The notes under the pieces are model-generated. The model saw nothing but the letters and a program-made list of their open reading frames with translations, was not told where the DNA came from and did no database searches. Position numbers and translations under genes: made by a program. From positions 1 to 8,560 of the forward strand of contig CAYTTK010000116.1 in the NCBI GenBank assembly GCA_964440735.1: DNA of 8,560 nt, in the 5' to 3' direction. Below, in pieces: positions 1 to 5,964 of the stretch. The DNA is from CAZBWE01 sp964440735. Lineage in GTDB: Bacteria > Planctomycetota > Phycisphaerae > Sedimentisphaerales > Anaerobacaceae. Each line of letters opens with the position of its first letter. The first letter of the stretch is position 1.

Positions 1-1
1 A

Positions 2-655
2 GCGAAACTGGGTGTTGAGAATATTGCGTTTTATGATGATGCTTTATTGTGTGAGGCGGACAAGGTGCTTGTGCCGTTTTTGAATGAAATCGTAAAGCGT
101 AATATACCTGCCTCTGCGTCTCCCCCCACTCTTGTCTTCGACAAGAAGACGTGGGGGGGCAGCAGGAAGGTGAATTTTCACTGTCCGAATGCTCTTCACG
201 CACGTTTTGTTACGAAAGATTCAGCCGAACTTATGGTGCGGGCTGGCTTTAAGACCTTTTATCTGGGCTTCGAGAGTGCATCTTCAACCTGGCAAAAGCA
301 CACCGGCTCGAAAGTATCTTGCGATGAACTTGCTCGAGCTGCAAAAAATCTGACTAGTGCAAGAGCAAAGCCGCAGAACATTACAGCCTATCAAATCCTT
401 GGCCATCCGCACGGTGACATTCAAGAGCTTGAAGAAACGATGCATTTTGTTCATAGCTTAGGTATTCGCGGGATGTTAGCAGATTTTTCGCCGATTCCGT
501 CAACGCCTGATGGTGAATCCTGCCGAAAGTGGGTGGATATGGATGAGCCGCTGTTTCATAACAAGACCGCATTTCCAATTATCCTTATGGGCTTCGATGA
601 AGGAAATCGCTTAAAAGACTTACAAAGACAACTTAACCGTTCACTGACCAAATAG
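2..655 (+). CDS. Radical SAM protein, C-terminal part (5' end outside window)
   Basis: The reading frame is open from the left edge to a TAG stop, giving 217 residues and no start codon of its own. The fragment reads like the second half of a COG1032-type radical SAM enzyme. It has an ENIAFYDDALL strand near residues 6-16, then FHCPNALHARF, then GFKTFYLGFESAS, and a closing FSPIPSTPDGE and EPLFHN segment. The CxxxCxxC cluster motif expected near the N-terminus lies outside the window. Radical SAM enzymes cleave S-adenosylmethionine to start radical chemistry; the substrate here cannot be told. Residues 36-55 (bases 107-166) look foreign: they interrupt the expected junction between VKRNI and KVNFHCPN and are encoded by a palindromic element. 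The frame stays open through it, so the gene may still be functional. Family confident, specific function unknown. Confidence 0.85.
   Translation, partial: AKLGVENIAFYDDALLCEADKVLVPFLNEIVKRNIPASASPPTLVFDKKTWGGSRKVNFHCPNALHARFVTKDSAELMVRAGFKTFYLGFESASSTWQKHTGSKVSCDELARAAKNLTSARAKPQNITAYQILGHPHGDIQELEETMHFVHSLGIRGMLADFSPIPSTPDGESCRKWVDMDEPLFHNKTAFPIILMGFDEGNRLKDLQRQLNRSLTK
107..166 (+). repeat. 60-nt palindromic element inserted in frame in the radical SAM gene
   Basis: The core is CCCCCCAC (122-129), inner stem TCTTGTC (130-136), loop TTC, GACAAGA (140-146), an unpaired AGAC (147-150) and GTGGGGGG (151-158). Imperfect outer arms add CCTGC (107-111) and CTGC (114-117) against GCAGCAGG (159-166). 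The stretch is exactly 20 codons (PASASPPTLVFDKKTWGGSR) and lies on codon boundaries. A second hairpin of the same design lies at 2801-2840. In-frame palindromic insertions in genes are known from Rickettsia palindromic elements; kinship with those is not claimed. The outer limits are inferred from the protein alignment I expect for the family and from the CCTGC/GCAGG ends. Confidence 0.7.
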
Positions 656-662
656 CGATGCA

Positions 663-691
663 TTGATTTTTCATCCCAAATCCTGTATCTT
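663..691 (+). promoter_or_regulatory. Probable sigma-70-type promoter for the holin-like gene cluster
   Basis: TTGATT (663-668) and TATCTT (686-691) are separated by 17 bp and each matches the consensus in four of six positions. The site lies just after the radical SAM stop and upstream of the holin-like gene, where a new transcription unit would be expected. An 8-bp palindrome GAGCGCTC (700-707) sits near the predicted start of transcription and could bind a regulator or be chance. Confidence 0.4.
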
Positions 692-725
692 TTAGTAATG
701 AGCGCTCAAAGCGTACACATATAGG

Positions 726-757
726 AGTTACGGTTTTCAGATGAATAAGCTGGATAC
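726..757 (+). pseudogene. Short echo of the miaB 5' coding sequence
   Basis: Read from 726, this stretch encodes SYGFQMNKLDT, against TYGCQMNKLDT at residues 7-17 of the MiaB encoded at 2868. CAGATGAATAAGCT is identical at 738-751 and 2898-2911, and after one mismatch GATAC also matches. The frame is closed by a TGA at 699-701, so there is no complete protein. It may be a duplicated scrap of miaB or of a related methylthiotransferase gene. Beyond the DT the similarity fades. Chance cannot be fully excluded for so short a stretch. Confidence 0.35.
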
Positions 758-791
758 GGTGTGGTTAATGATGAATTTAAGGAGACAAATT

Positions 792-1040
792 ATGGCAAAA
801 CTCGATGTAAAAGCATTCGGACTTTCAGTAGGGATAGTTTGGGGATTCGCTATGTTCACCTTAGGGCTGATAAATATCAGCTGCCATTGGGGCAGCGGCA
901 TCGTAGAAGTAATGTCAACATTATATATCGGCTACAAACCAACGGTTTTGGGAAGTATAACAGGCGGTATCTGGGGATTTCTGGACGCAGGAATCGGCGG
1001 TGTTGTGGTAGCCTGGCTGTATAACAAATTTGCAAAATAA
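792..1040 (+). CDS. Small two-helix membrane protein, holin-like
   Basis: The product has 82 residues with hydrophobic segments at about residues 7-30 and 55-76, the second rich in glycine (GSITGGIWGFLDAGIGG), and a short basic C-terminal tail ending WLYNKFAK. Proteins of this pattern (start MAKLxVKAFGL, a central YIGYKPT, a final WLYNKF) are usually annotated as bacteriophage holin, but they occur as single chromosomal genes without other phage genes, as here. A role in lysis is therefore unproven. The start at 792 is chosen because AAGGAG (779-784) stands 7 nt upstream. An upstream in-frame ATG at 741 would add 17 residues that look like a miaB fragment rather than a native N-terminus. The next gene starts 23 bp downstream, suggesting one transcript. 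Confidence 0.75.
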   Translation: MAKLDVKAFGLSVGIVWGFAMFTLGLINISCHWGSGIVEVMSTLYIGYKPTVLGSITGGIWGFLDAGIGGVVVAWLYNKFAK

Positions 1041-1063
1041 CAGTATGTGTAAGAGACCTGGGT

Positions 1064-1609
1064 ATGAATCTTACCAACCATTTGATTGAATTCATAGTTA
1101 GAAGGTCTGCCAAGGAGCATAGTATCCTGGTGCGAACAATAACACTGCTTGGTGCGATGCTTTTTGTGGCGGCAATACCTGCAATTGTCTTCTGGAGTGG
1201 CAAATTATTGTATAAAGCGTCAATACTGCCTCACCAGGTATCTCAAATGGCCTCAATTGTTTGCTTTATCATTAGTTTTCCCTGGGTGCTGTCCGCAGTG
1301 TTTTTACAACTTTTCCGCGGAAAAGGAACACCAGTACCGATTGTCCCGACCAAACATTTTCTGCAGAACGGGCCTTACCGATATGTCCGCAATCCTATGA
1401 TTCTGGGATTTTTTCTTTATCTCCTCGGCTGGGCTTTCCTTTTTAACAAAGGCGGAGCTTTTTTGGCAGTAGCGGTTATAATCGCATTATTGCTTACAGA
1501 AATTAAGTTCGTTGAGGAGCCCGAACTCGAAAAACGCTTCGGAGATGCCTACCGGGAGTATAAGAAAGAGACACCATTTATGTTCCCAAAATGGCGCAGT
1601 AGAAAATAG
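1064..1609 (+). CDS. Isoprenylcysteine/phospholipid methyltransferase-like membrane protein
   Basis: The product has 181 residues and four likely membrane segments (about 25-45, 60-83, 111-127 and 131-147). The C-terminal half carries the ICMT/PEMT signature: GTPVPIVPTKHFLQNGPYRYVRNPM (the GPYRYVRNPM core is at 103-112), then EEPELEKRFGDAYREY (151-166) and PFMFPKW. In this superfamily these parts bind S-adenosylmethionine at the membrane face, and the enzymes methylate lipid or prenyl-cysteine acceptors. Bacteria lack the classical CaaX substrates, so the acceptor here is unknown. Length is normal for the bacterial family. The Shine-Dalgarno upstream of the ATG at 1064 is weak. The gene lies between the holin-like gene and the DUF2971 gene with very short gaps, so co-transcription is likely. 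Confidence 0.8.
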   Translation: MNLTNHLIEFIVRRSAKEHSILVRTITLLGAMLFVAAIPAIVFWSGKLLYKASILPHQVSQMASIVCFIISFPWVLSAVFLQLFRGKGTPVPIVPTKHFLQNGPYRYVRNPMILGFFLYLLGWAFLFNKGGAFLAVAVIIALLLTEIKFVEEPELEKRFGDAYREYKKETPFMFPKWRSRK

Positions 1610-1617
1610 GTGTGATA

Positions 1618-2448
1618 ATGAATATTTTATACAAATATTGCGACCAGTTGGGTATTGTAAAAATCCTGGAGGCGTTAGAATTAAAATTGCCGTATATTTC
1701 AGAAGTTAACGACCCACTTGAATGCTTACCATTTTTTTGTTGTCCAGAGGATCAACCTGCAATGGAAGCACAATGTTTACGGACGTTTAAGCGAAATAAT
1801 ATTGACCCTCCAACCGACTGGAAACAAAAACTATATGAACAAATTAAAACAGGCGAGTTTCAGAAAAATATTACAGAGGTCCTACGAAAACATCTATACG
1901 ATTTGAGACAAAAGAGTTTCTTGTTATCTGTTTCGCAAGAGGCAAGAAATACTGTAATGTGGGCTCATTATGCTGATAAACATAAAGGTACAATAATCGA
2001 GATTGATTTTGATAGGTTCTTTCCGAAATATAGCATTAAGATGCACCGTATCGGTTATTCTGAGAAGAGGCCAGAGATAAATGTTTTGGATGATTTTGAA
2101 AGCGAAGAGTTCAAGGCAAAATATTTTGAGACATTATTAACTAAATCAGTTGAATGGACATATGAGCGGGAATTTCGTGCAACGTTTGATGATGCCTATT
2201 TAATGGACTTAGAGCAACAAGGCTTGGCGTGCCTTAAAGACTTCAATGGTAAGAAAACTTGGTTTTTGCGGCTGAATCCAGAATCGATAAGAGAAATTAT
2301 TTTTGGTTGGTACGCAGAAGAGAATTTAAAGTTAGCTATTAGAAAGTTAATTGAGCGACCAGAATTACAACACGTAAAATTGTATCAGGCCGAAGAGAAA
2401 GGGTCAGAAACTTATACTCTTAACTTGATTGACATAGGGAACCAATGA
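1618..2448 (+). CDS. DUF2971 family protein
   Basis: The product has 276 residues. The DUF2971 pattern is visible: LYKY at 4-7, NDPLE at 31-35, LLSVSQ at 102-107, VMWAHYAD at 113-120, HKG at 122-124, and KSVEWTYEREFR at 176-187. The family has no settled biochemical function and is common in accessory regions and near defence genes. I chose ATG 1618 with AGG (1608-1610) at a 7-nt spacing; an in-frame GTG at 1612 would add two residues. The stop of the methyltransferase gene is 8 bp upstream. The gene is visibly more AT-rich than miaB: in one hand-counted 60-base line (1681-1740) GC is 19/60, against 32/60 in a miaB line (3061-3120). That hints at transfer. No signal peptide or membrane segment is seen. 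Confidence 0.8.
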   Translation: MNILYKYCDQLGIVKILEALELKLPYISEVNDPLECLPFFCCPEDQPAMEAQCLRTFKRNNIDPPTDWKQKLYEQIKTGEFQKNITEVLRKHLYDLRQKSFLLSVSQEARNTVMWAHYADKHKGTIIEIDFDRFFPKYSIKMHRIGYSEKRPEINVLDDFESEEFKAKYFETLLTKSVEWTYEREFRATFDDAYLMDLEQQGLACLKDFNGKKTWFLRLNPESIREIIFGWYAEENLKLAIRKLIERPELQHVKLYQAEEKGSETYTLNLIDIGNQ

Positions 2449-2476
2449 AGTTAGGCAACGTCTTAAACTGAATGTT

Positions 2477-2788
2477 ATGAAAAGTCGGGACTCAAGTTTT
2501 CAAAAAACTATCAAGCGAGAAGGTAGATTTTTCGTTTACATAGTTCAGTGTAAGGATGGAACATATTATACAGGTAGCACAAATGATATAGAGAATAGGG
2601 TTAAGCTGCATAATAAGGGTCATGGTGCTAAGTATTTAAGAGGAAAGCAGCCTGTAAAGTTAGTTTATGCCAAAGAATATAGTTACTACAAGAATGCTTT
2701 ACGCAGAGAAAGAGATATTAAAAAGATGACTTGGGAGCAGAAGGAAAAGCTTATAAAGGTTTATGAACGGAATAACGATGATGATTAA
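2477..2788 (+). CDS. GIY-YIG nuclease-domain protein, UPF0213/YhbQ-like
   Basis: The product has 103 residues and is essentially one GIY-YIG domain. FVYIV (19-23) replaces GIY and YYTGST (30-35) replaces YIG. R41 and H45 follow in the usual RxxxH arrangement, then KLVYAKEY (61-68) and ALRRERDIKKM (74-84), where E78 is the probable metal-binding glutamate. Such small stand-alone proteins are thought to cut or nick DNA; the substrate is rarely known. The first 17 residues precede the domain and are not conserved as far as I can judge, and the ATG at 2477 has no strong Shine-Dalgarno. No other ATG precedes the domain in frame. It follows the DUF2971 gene by 28 bp and shares its AT-rich composition, so the two may have arrived together. 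Confidence 0.85.
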   Translation: MKSRDSSFQKTIKREGRFFVYIVQCKDGTYYTGSTNDIENRVKLHNKGHGAKYLRGKQPVKLVYAKEYSYYKNALRRERDIKKMTWEQKEKLIKVYERNNDDD

Positions 2789-2800
2789 AGAATTTCGGAT

Positions 2801-2840
2801 GCCCCCACTGTTTTGCATTGGCAAAACAAGACGTGGGGGC
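2801..2840. repeat. Hairpin repeat with CCCCCAC/GTGGGGG arms, second copy
   Basis: The hairpin is GCCCCCAC (2801-2808), inner stem TGTTTTGC (2809-2816), loop ATTG, GCAAAACA (2821-2828), unpaired AGAC (2829-2832) and GTGGGGGC (2833-2840). Outer arms and the AGAC bulge match the copy at 122-158. The inner stem differs on both sides yet still pairs completely, so structure rather than sequence is kept. It is not followed by a T run, so it is not a typical intrinsic terminator. It directly abuts the miaB leader palindrome. Confidence 0.8.
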
Positions 2841-2896
2841 ACCCATGTTTAGGTTTGGAGCAATACTATGAATGTATTGCTCCAAACCTATGGGTG
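2840..2896 (+). promoter_or_regulatory. Palindrome around the miaB start: RBS in stem, ATG in loop
   Basis: AGGTTTGGAGCAATAC (2851-2866) is the exact reverse complement of 2874-2889, with a 7-nt loop TATGAAT (2867-2873) holding the ATG. CACCCAT (2840-2846) pairs with ATGGGTG (2890-2896), leaving GTTT (2847-2850) as a bulge, for 23 pairs in all. The Shine-Dalgarno GGAG (2857-2860) pairs with CTCC in codons 5-6. In mRNA this would hide the ribosome binding site; whether it is regulatory is inference. Confidence 0.75.
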
Positions 2897-4244
2897 TCAG
2901 ATGAATAAGCTCGATACAACGCTGGTGAGTGCTGCGCTCAGAGAGGCGGGATTCGATATAACGACTAAGGTCAAGGAAGCTGATATAGTTTTGATAAATA
3001 CCTGCTCGGTTCGCGAGCATGCGGAACAGCGGGTCCTTTCGCATCTGGGACATCTAAAACACATTAAAGAGAGTCGCCCAGATATGGTGGTTGGCGTTAT
3101 CGGCTGTATGGCTCAGCGGCTCGGTGATAGATTACTTGAACACGATGCGGTTGATATAGTCTGCGGCCCGGCACAGATACCGCAAATAACCGAACTTGCT
3201 GCGCGGGTCCTGCAGCAAAAGAATAAGTGTATTGCGGTAACAGAAAAGATACGTCAAAAATCAGAAGCCCAGGCCCAGGCGCTTGAAGAATTCGAATCTG
3301 CTTACGGGATTGAAGATAAGCAAATACCAGGTCAGGCCTATGTACGGGTGATGCGCGGCTGTAATAATTTCTGCTCGTATTGTGTTGTTCCTTACGTGCG
3401 TGGTCCGGAGGTTTCCCGGCCGCCAGAATCGATAATCGAACAGATAAAAAAATTGGCTGATGCAGGAGTTAAACAGGTTACCTTGCTTGGCCAGAGGGTA
3501 AATGCGTATAAATACAAAACCGATAATAAAACATATTGTCTGGCTGATTTACTTTATCTTGCGAGCAAGGTAGATAGCATAGAATGGATAAGATTTGTTA
3601 CCAGCCATCCAACTGAAGAGTTCTTTGATGAGATTTTGCAAGCTATGGCTGATTTGCCGAAGGTGTGCAATTATCTGCATTTGCCAGCTCAGAGCGGCTC
3701 GGATAAAATCCTTCGTGCGATGAATAGGCACTATACCGCCGGAAAGTATTTGGAGCTTCTTGATAGGGCGAAGGCTTGCGTACCGGATATTGCAGCTTCA
3801 GGCGATTTTATAGTTGGCTTTCCGGGTGAAACAGAAGAAGATTTCCAGGCAACAGTTGAACTGGTTAAAAAAGCAAGGTACAAGAACTGTTTTATTTTCA
3901 AATACTCGCCTCGGCCAGGCACAACCGCTGACAAAAAATTGGAAGATAGTATCCCTGTGGAAGTAAAGAAAAGACGAAATACAGAATTGCTTAGCGTGCA
4001 GGAGAAAATAAGTGATGAATTGAGCCGGGACTTTCTGGGTAGAGAAGTAAATGTCCTGGTGGAAGGTTTGAGTAAAAAGCCGCATCTAAATTCCGCTAAA
4101 GGCAGGAGTGAGCCGCAATTGGTTGGCAGAACCGCGACAGATTATATTGTAGTCTTTAACGGACCTGAATCTTTAGCGGGTCAATTTGCAAAGGTAAAAA
4201 TAACAAAAACCAGTCCACTAACGCTGTTTGGAGAGTTAGTTTAA
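2868..4244 (+). CDS. miaB: tRNA-2-methylthio-N6-dimethylallyladenosine synthase MiaB
   Basis: The product has 458 residues, normal for MiaB. It is a radical SAM methylthiotransferase that adds the 2-methylthio group to i6A at position 37 of tRNAs reading UNN codons. The N-terminal UPF0004 domain has its three cluster cysteines C10 (TYGCQMN), C46 (NTCSVRE) and C80 (GCMAQR). The radical SAM domain has C165, C169 and C172 in RGCNNFCSYC, followed by EVSRPPESI. A TRAM domain closes the protein (about 385-457). The usual GQNVNAY is GQRVNAY here (R210), which I cannot interpret. The start at 2868 is native-looking because MNVLLQTYGCQMN is the usual family beginning, with GGAG 7 nt upstream, but the whole initiation region lies in a strong palindrome. 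CytR-type or other operator sites were not seen. Assignment of MiaB over the related MtaB/RimO rests on QMN, NTCSVRE and GQxVNAY. Confidence 0.95.
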   Translation: MNVLLQTYGCQMNKLDTTLVSAALREAGFDITTKVKEADIVLINTCSVREHAEQRVLSHLGHLKHIKESRPDMVVGVIGCMAQRLGDRLLEHDAVDIVCGPAQIPQITELAARVLQQKNKCIAVTEKIRQKSEAQAQALEEFESAYGIEDKQIPGQAYVRVMRGCNNFCSYCVVPYVRGPEVSRPPESIIEQIKKLADAGVKQVTLLGQRVNAYKYKTDNKTYCLADLLYLASKVDSIEWIRFVTSHPTEEFFDEILQAMADLPKVCNYLHLPAQSGSDKILRAMNRHYTAGKYLELLDRAKACVPDIAASGDFIVGFPGETEEDFQATVELVKKARYKNCFIFKYSPRPGTTADKKLEDSIPVEVKKRRNTELLSVQEKISDELSRDFLGREVNVLVEGLSKKPHLNSAKGRSEPQLVGRTATDYIVVFNGPESLAGQFAKVKITKTSPLTLFGELV

Positions 4245-4256
4245 CTAAATAAAGAT

Positions 4257-4409
4257 ATGGGCAAGCTGAAAGATAAAAACGGTTTTATCTGCGATATTGA
4301 TACGGTGCTCGTTTTAAGTGGAATAACCAAAAGAGAAGACCTGATACTTTATTCTTATCAGCCCGATTATATCCTTGAACGTGCCGCCGATATAATGAGC
4401 GGTGATTAA
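4257..4409 (+). pseudogene. Internally deleted NagD-like HAD phosphatase remnant
   Basis: The 50-codon frame starts MGKLKDKNGFICDID and continues directly with TVLVLSGITKREDL, ending in YQPDYILERAADIMSGD. The first part matches the N-terminus of HAD-IIA (NagD-like) phosphatases, including the DxD nucleophile pair (D13, D15). The second part matches the C-terminal TVLVLTG and YxPDYxxxxxADI region of the same family. Roughly the middle 200 residues expected for the family are absent, and the join is in frame. Without the cap domain and the rest of the core it cannot be a working phosphatase. It begins 12 bp after miaB with no good Shine-Dalgarno. I regard it as a decayed gene with an internal deletion; a retained mini-protein is possible but less likely. 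Confidence 0.65.
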
Positions 4410-4447
4410 TGCTGACCCTTCCCCACCTTTCGCAGGAACAGACTCAA

Positions 4448-4475
4448 CTCGGTGACTCTCTGTGTTCTTTGTAGC
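4448..4475. repeat. Degenerate 9-nt periodic repeat (CTCtGCG type)
   Basis: Three units can be read, CTCGGTG, CTCTGTG and CTTTGTA, spaced by two or three bases. They fit the same consensus as the two arms near 8354-8496. The copy lies in the short gap between the converging miaB/HAD remnant and the Clp1-like gene. Nothing else, and no clear terminator, is seen between 4410 and 4482. Confidence 0.4.
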
Positions 4476-4482
4476 CTGTTTT

Positions 4483-5343
4483 CTATCCATCAGGAAGGTC
4501 TATTGTGGCTTTTCCGATGACAATGCAACAAATTTGGTGAATATCCAGATGGGGTGCTCTAATTACCGCAAAACCTTTATTATCCTGCCAGTCGTTAATG
4601 ATACCTATAGCCAAATCTATACCTTTTACATCTTTCAAGCCGACTAATCTGCCTGCAAGATTTTCACGGGATAAGCACCTGTCTGACTGGATTGATACAT
4701 CACTTAATCTGATATTGTAAAGCTGGGTGTCTATAAAGTATTCGTTGAATTGATTTTGTCGATACCTTTTTCTTTCCTCCAGCGATTTTACACGCATTTG
4801 CGGTGGAGATTTAATCAACTCAATCGCAGAATCAAAAAACCTCAAGCCGGCGAGGATGTTACTTAGCTCATCATTTCGCTGCACCGCCAGAATCAAATTC
4901 GGCTTTAGAATTTGCTGCACAGCCCACCATAAAGCACTGGCTGCTGAGCCATAGACAAGGCCGGGCGTGTCAATTATGATTAACTCGGCAGATTTAGATA
5001 CCTGCCGAACACATTGAGTGATGGCAGCAGTTAGCTGTAAGAGGTGTCCCACCGGTGTTATGTCACCAACAAAGCTTATGCCGCCGGCAGTGAGCTTTGA
5101 AAAATCGACTTGTGGATTATCGACAAGAACCCAGCCGACCGTTGTAGGTGGTCCGATGTGAGACTGGCCGATATCCGCATCGATGATGCCGACCGGCTGA
5201 TTTGAAACCGAGTGTTTTGAAAGAGCTGCTGCGAGGGTAGTTTTGCCGGTATCAGAGGCGCCGAGGATCAGGCAAATCCCTTTTTTAATCAAATCTTTGC
5301 TTAAAAGTTGTTGAGCAGTTTTGTCGGCCCAATCCAGTGACAT
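4483..5343 (-). CDS. Clp1/Grc3-type polynucleotide kinase-like P-loop protein
   Basis: The product has 286 residues. The Walker A is GASDTGKTT (28-36), the GxxDxGKT/S form typical of Clp1/Grc3 polynucleotide 5'-hydroxyl kinases. It is followed by DADIGQSHIGPPTTVG (55-70), corresponding to the family's DxDxGQ motif, FVGDITPVGH (91-100), and IIIDTPG (122-128) as Walker B. The C-terminal third, with a short beta-rich segment, is not recognised. Relatives phosphorylate 5'-OH ends of RNA or DNA; bacterial members are little studied, so the reaction here is inferred. I prefer ATG 5343 because AGGTG lies 9 nt upstream; a GTG four codons earlier is the alternative. It is the last gene of a four-gene operon, 18 bp after the nitroreductase. 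Residue numbers use the ATG start. Confidence 0.8.
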   Translation of the reverse strand: MSLDWADKTAQQLLSKDLIKKGICLILGASDTGKTTLAAALSKHSVSNQPVGIIDADIGQSHIGPPTTVGWVLVDNPQVDFSKLTAGGISFVGDITPVGHLLQLTAAITQCVRQVSKSAELIIIDTPGLVYGSAASALWWAVQQILKPNLILAVQRNDELSNILAGLRFFDSAIELIKSPPQMRVKSLEERKRYRQNQFNEYFIDTQLYNIRLSDVSIQSDRCLSRENLAGRLVGLKDVKGIDLAIGIINDWQDNKGFAVIRAPHLDIHQICCIVIGKATIDLPDG

Positions 5344-5361
5344 TGAATGTTTCACCTGAAA

Positions 5362-5949
5362 TTATTTTCGGTAATAACCCACCGAGACCATATATAGAGG
5401 TTCAAGGTTTCCCGGCAGATTTAGGACTTCGCTGACAGAAGAGTCATCGAAGGCACCAACGGTCACAGAGCCAAGCCCTAAAGATTCGGCCTGTAGGTGA
5501 ACGTTTTGTGCGGCGTGGCCGGCCTCCATATATACATAACGGACACCTCGTTTGCCATAGCGATTTGTAGTTCTGGTAAATTCGGCAGCTAAGACAAGTG
5601 TCGCAGGAGCATCCTCAACGAATCCCTGTCCCCAGGCGGCGACGGCAAGTTCGGCTCGCAGGTCTTCGTCCGTCAGCTTTTCAAGTGCATGCTTTGAAGG
5701 CAAATAGTGAAAAAAACCATCATCGGTCACGATAAAAAGTTCCAGAGGATAGGTTGCTCCAGCTGAAGGCGTGGTGCGATACCTGGCACTTGTTTCCTGG
5801 CCCTGTGCTGCCCATGCCAACTGGCTGATTTGCTCAAGTGTTAGGGACTTCGACAAAAAGTCTCGCCGCGACCGGCGAGCAGTTATGGCCCTCTCCAACG
5901 ACATCGAGCCATCTTTATTTGGCTGGGGTAGATTTATTATTTCACTCAT
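5362..5949 (-). CDS. SagB-type nitroreductase-family oxidoreductase
   Basis: The product has 195 residues and is soluble. The FMN-binding nitroreductase fold of SagB/ThcOx type is shown by RRSRRDF (25-31), TTPSAGATYPLELF (59-72), YMEAGHAAQNVHLQAESLGLG (140-160), GAFDD (165-169) and the closing LYMVSVGY (185-192). In this group the PSAG and GHAAQN segments contact the flavin. Some members oxidise azolines in peptide toxins, but those act with a cyclodehydratase that is absent here. The stand-alone form probably reduces or oxidises small molecules of unknown identity. The start at 5949 has a modest GGGAA upstream. It lies 15 bp after the THEP1-type gene and 18 bp before the Clp1-type gene, inside the operon. 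Confidence 0.85.
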   Translation of the reverse strand: MSEIINLPQPNKDGSMSLERAITARRSRRDFLSKSLTLEQISQLAWAAQGQETSARYRTTPSAGATYPLELFIVTDDGFFHYLPSKHALEKLTDEDLRAELAVAAWGQGFVEDAPATLVLAAEFTRTTNRYGKRGVRYVYMEAGHAAQNVHLQAESLGLGSVTVGAFDDSSVSEVLNLPGNLEPLYMVSVGYYRK

Positions 5950-5964
5950 TTCAATTTCCCATTC

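Noticed and set aside
741..791. Upstream ATG as the start of the holin-like gene
   Set aside because: The 17 extra residues look like a miaB fragment and a good Shine-Dalgarno stands before the ATG at 792.
2450..2456. GTTAGGC just after the DUF2971 stop, resembling an integron attC core site ahead of a cassette-like small gene
   Set aside because: No matching RYYYAAC partner with the paired inner boxes is present at a suitable distance, and no second attC follows the GIY-YIG gene.
4236..4248. TTAGTT/AACTAA palindrome over the miaB stop codon as a terminator
   Set aside because: The stem is short and all but AT-only, the loop is a single base, and no T run follows.
4475..4494. CCTG/CAGG inverted pair near the end of the Clp1-type gene as a terminator
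   Set aside because: Only four pairs with a 12-nt loop, overlapping the stop codon, and no T run in either direction.
5350..5361. TTTCA/TGAAA palindrome upstream of the Clp1-type gene as an operator
   Set aside because: Five-base arms in the RBS region of an internal operon gene are easily explained by chance.
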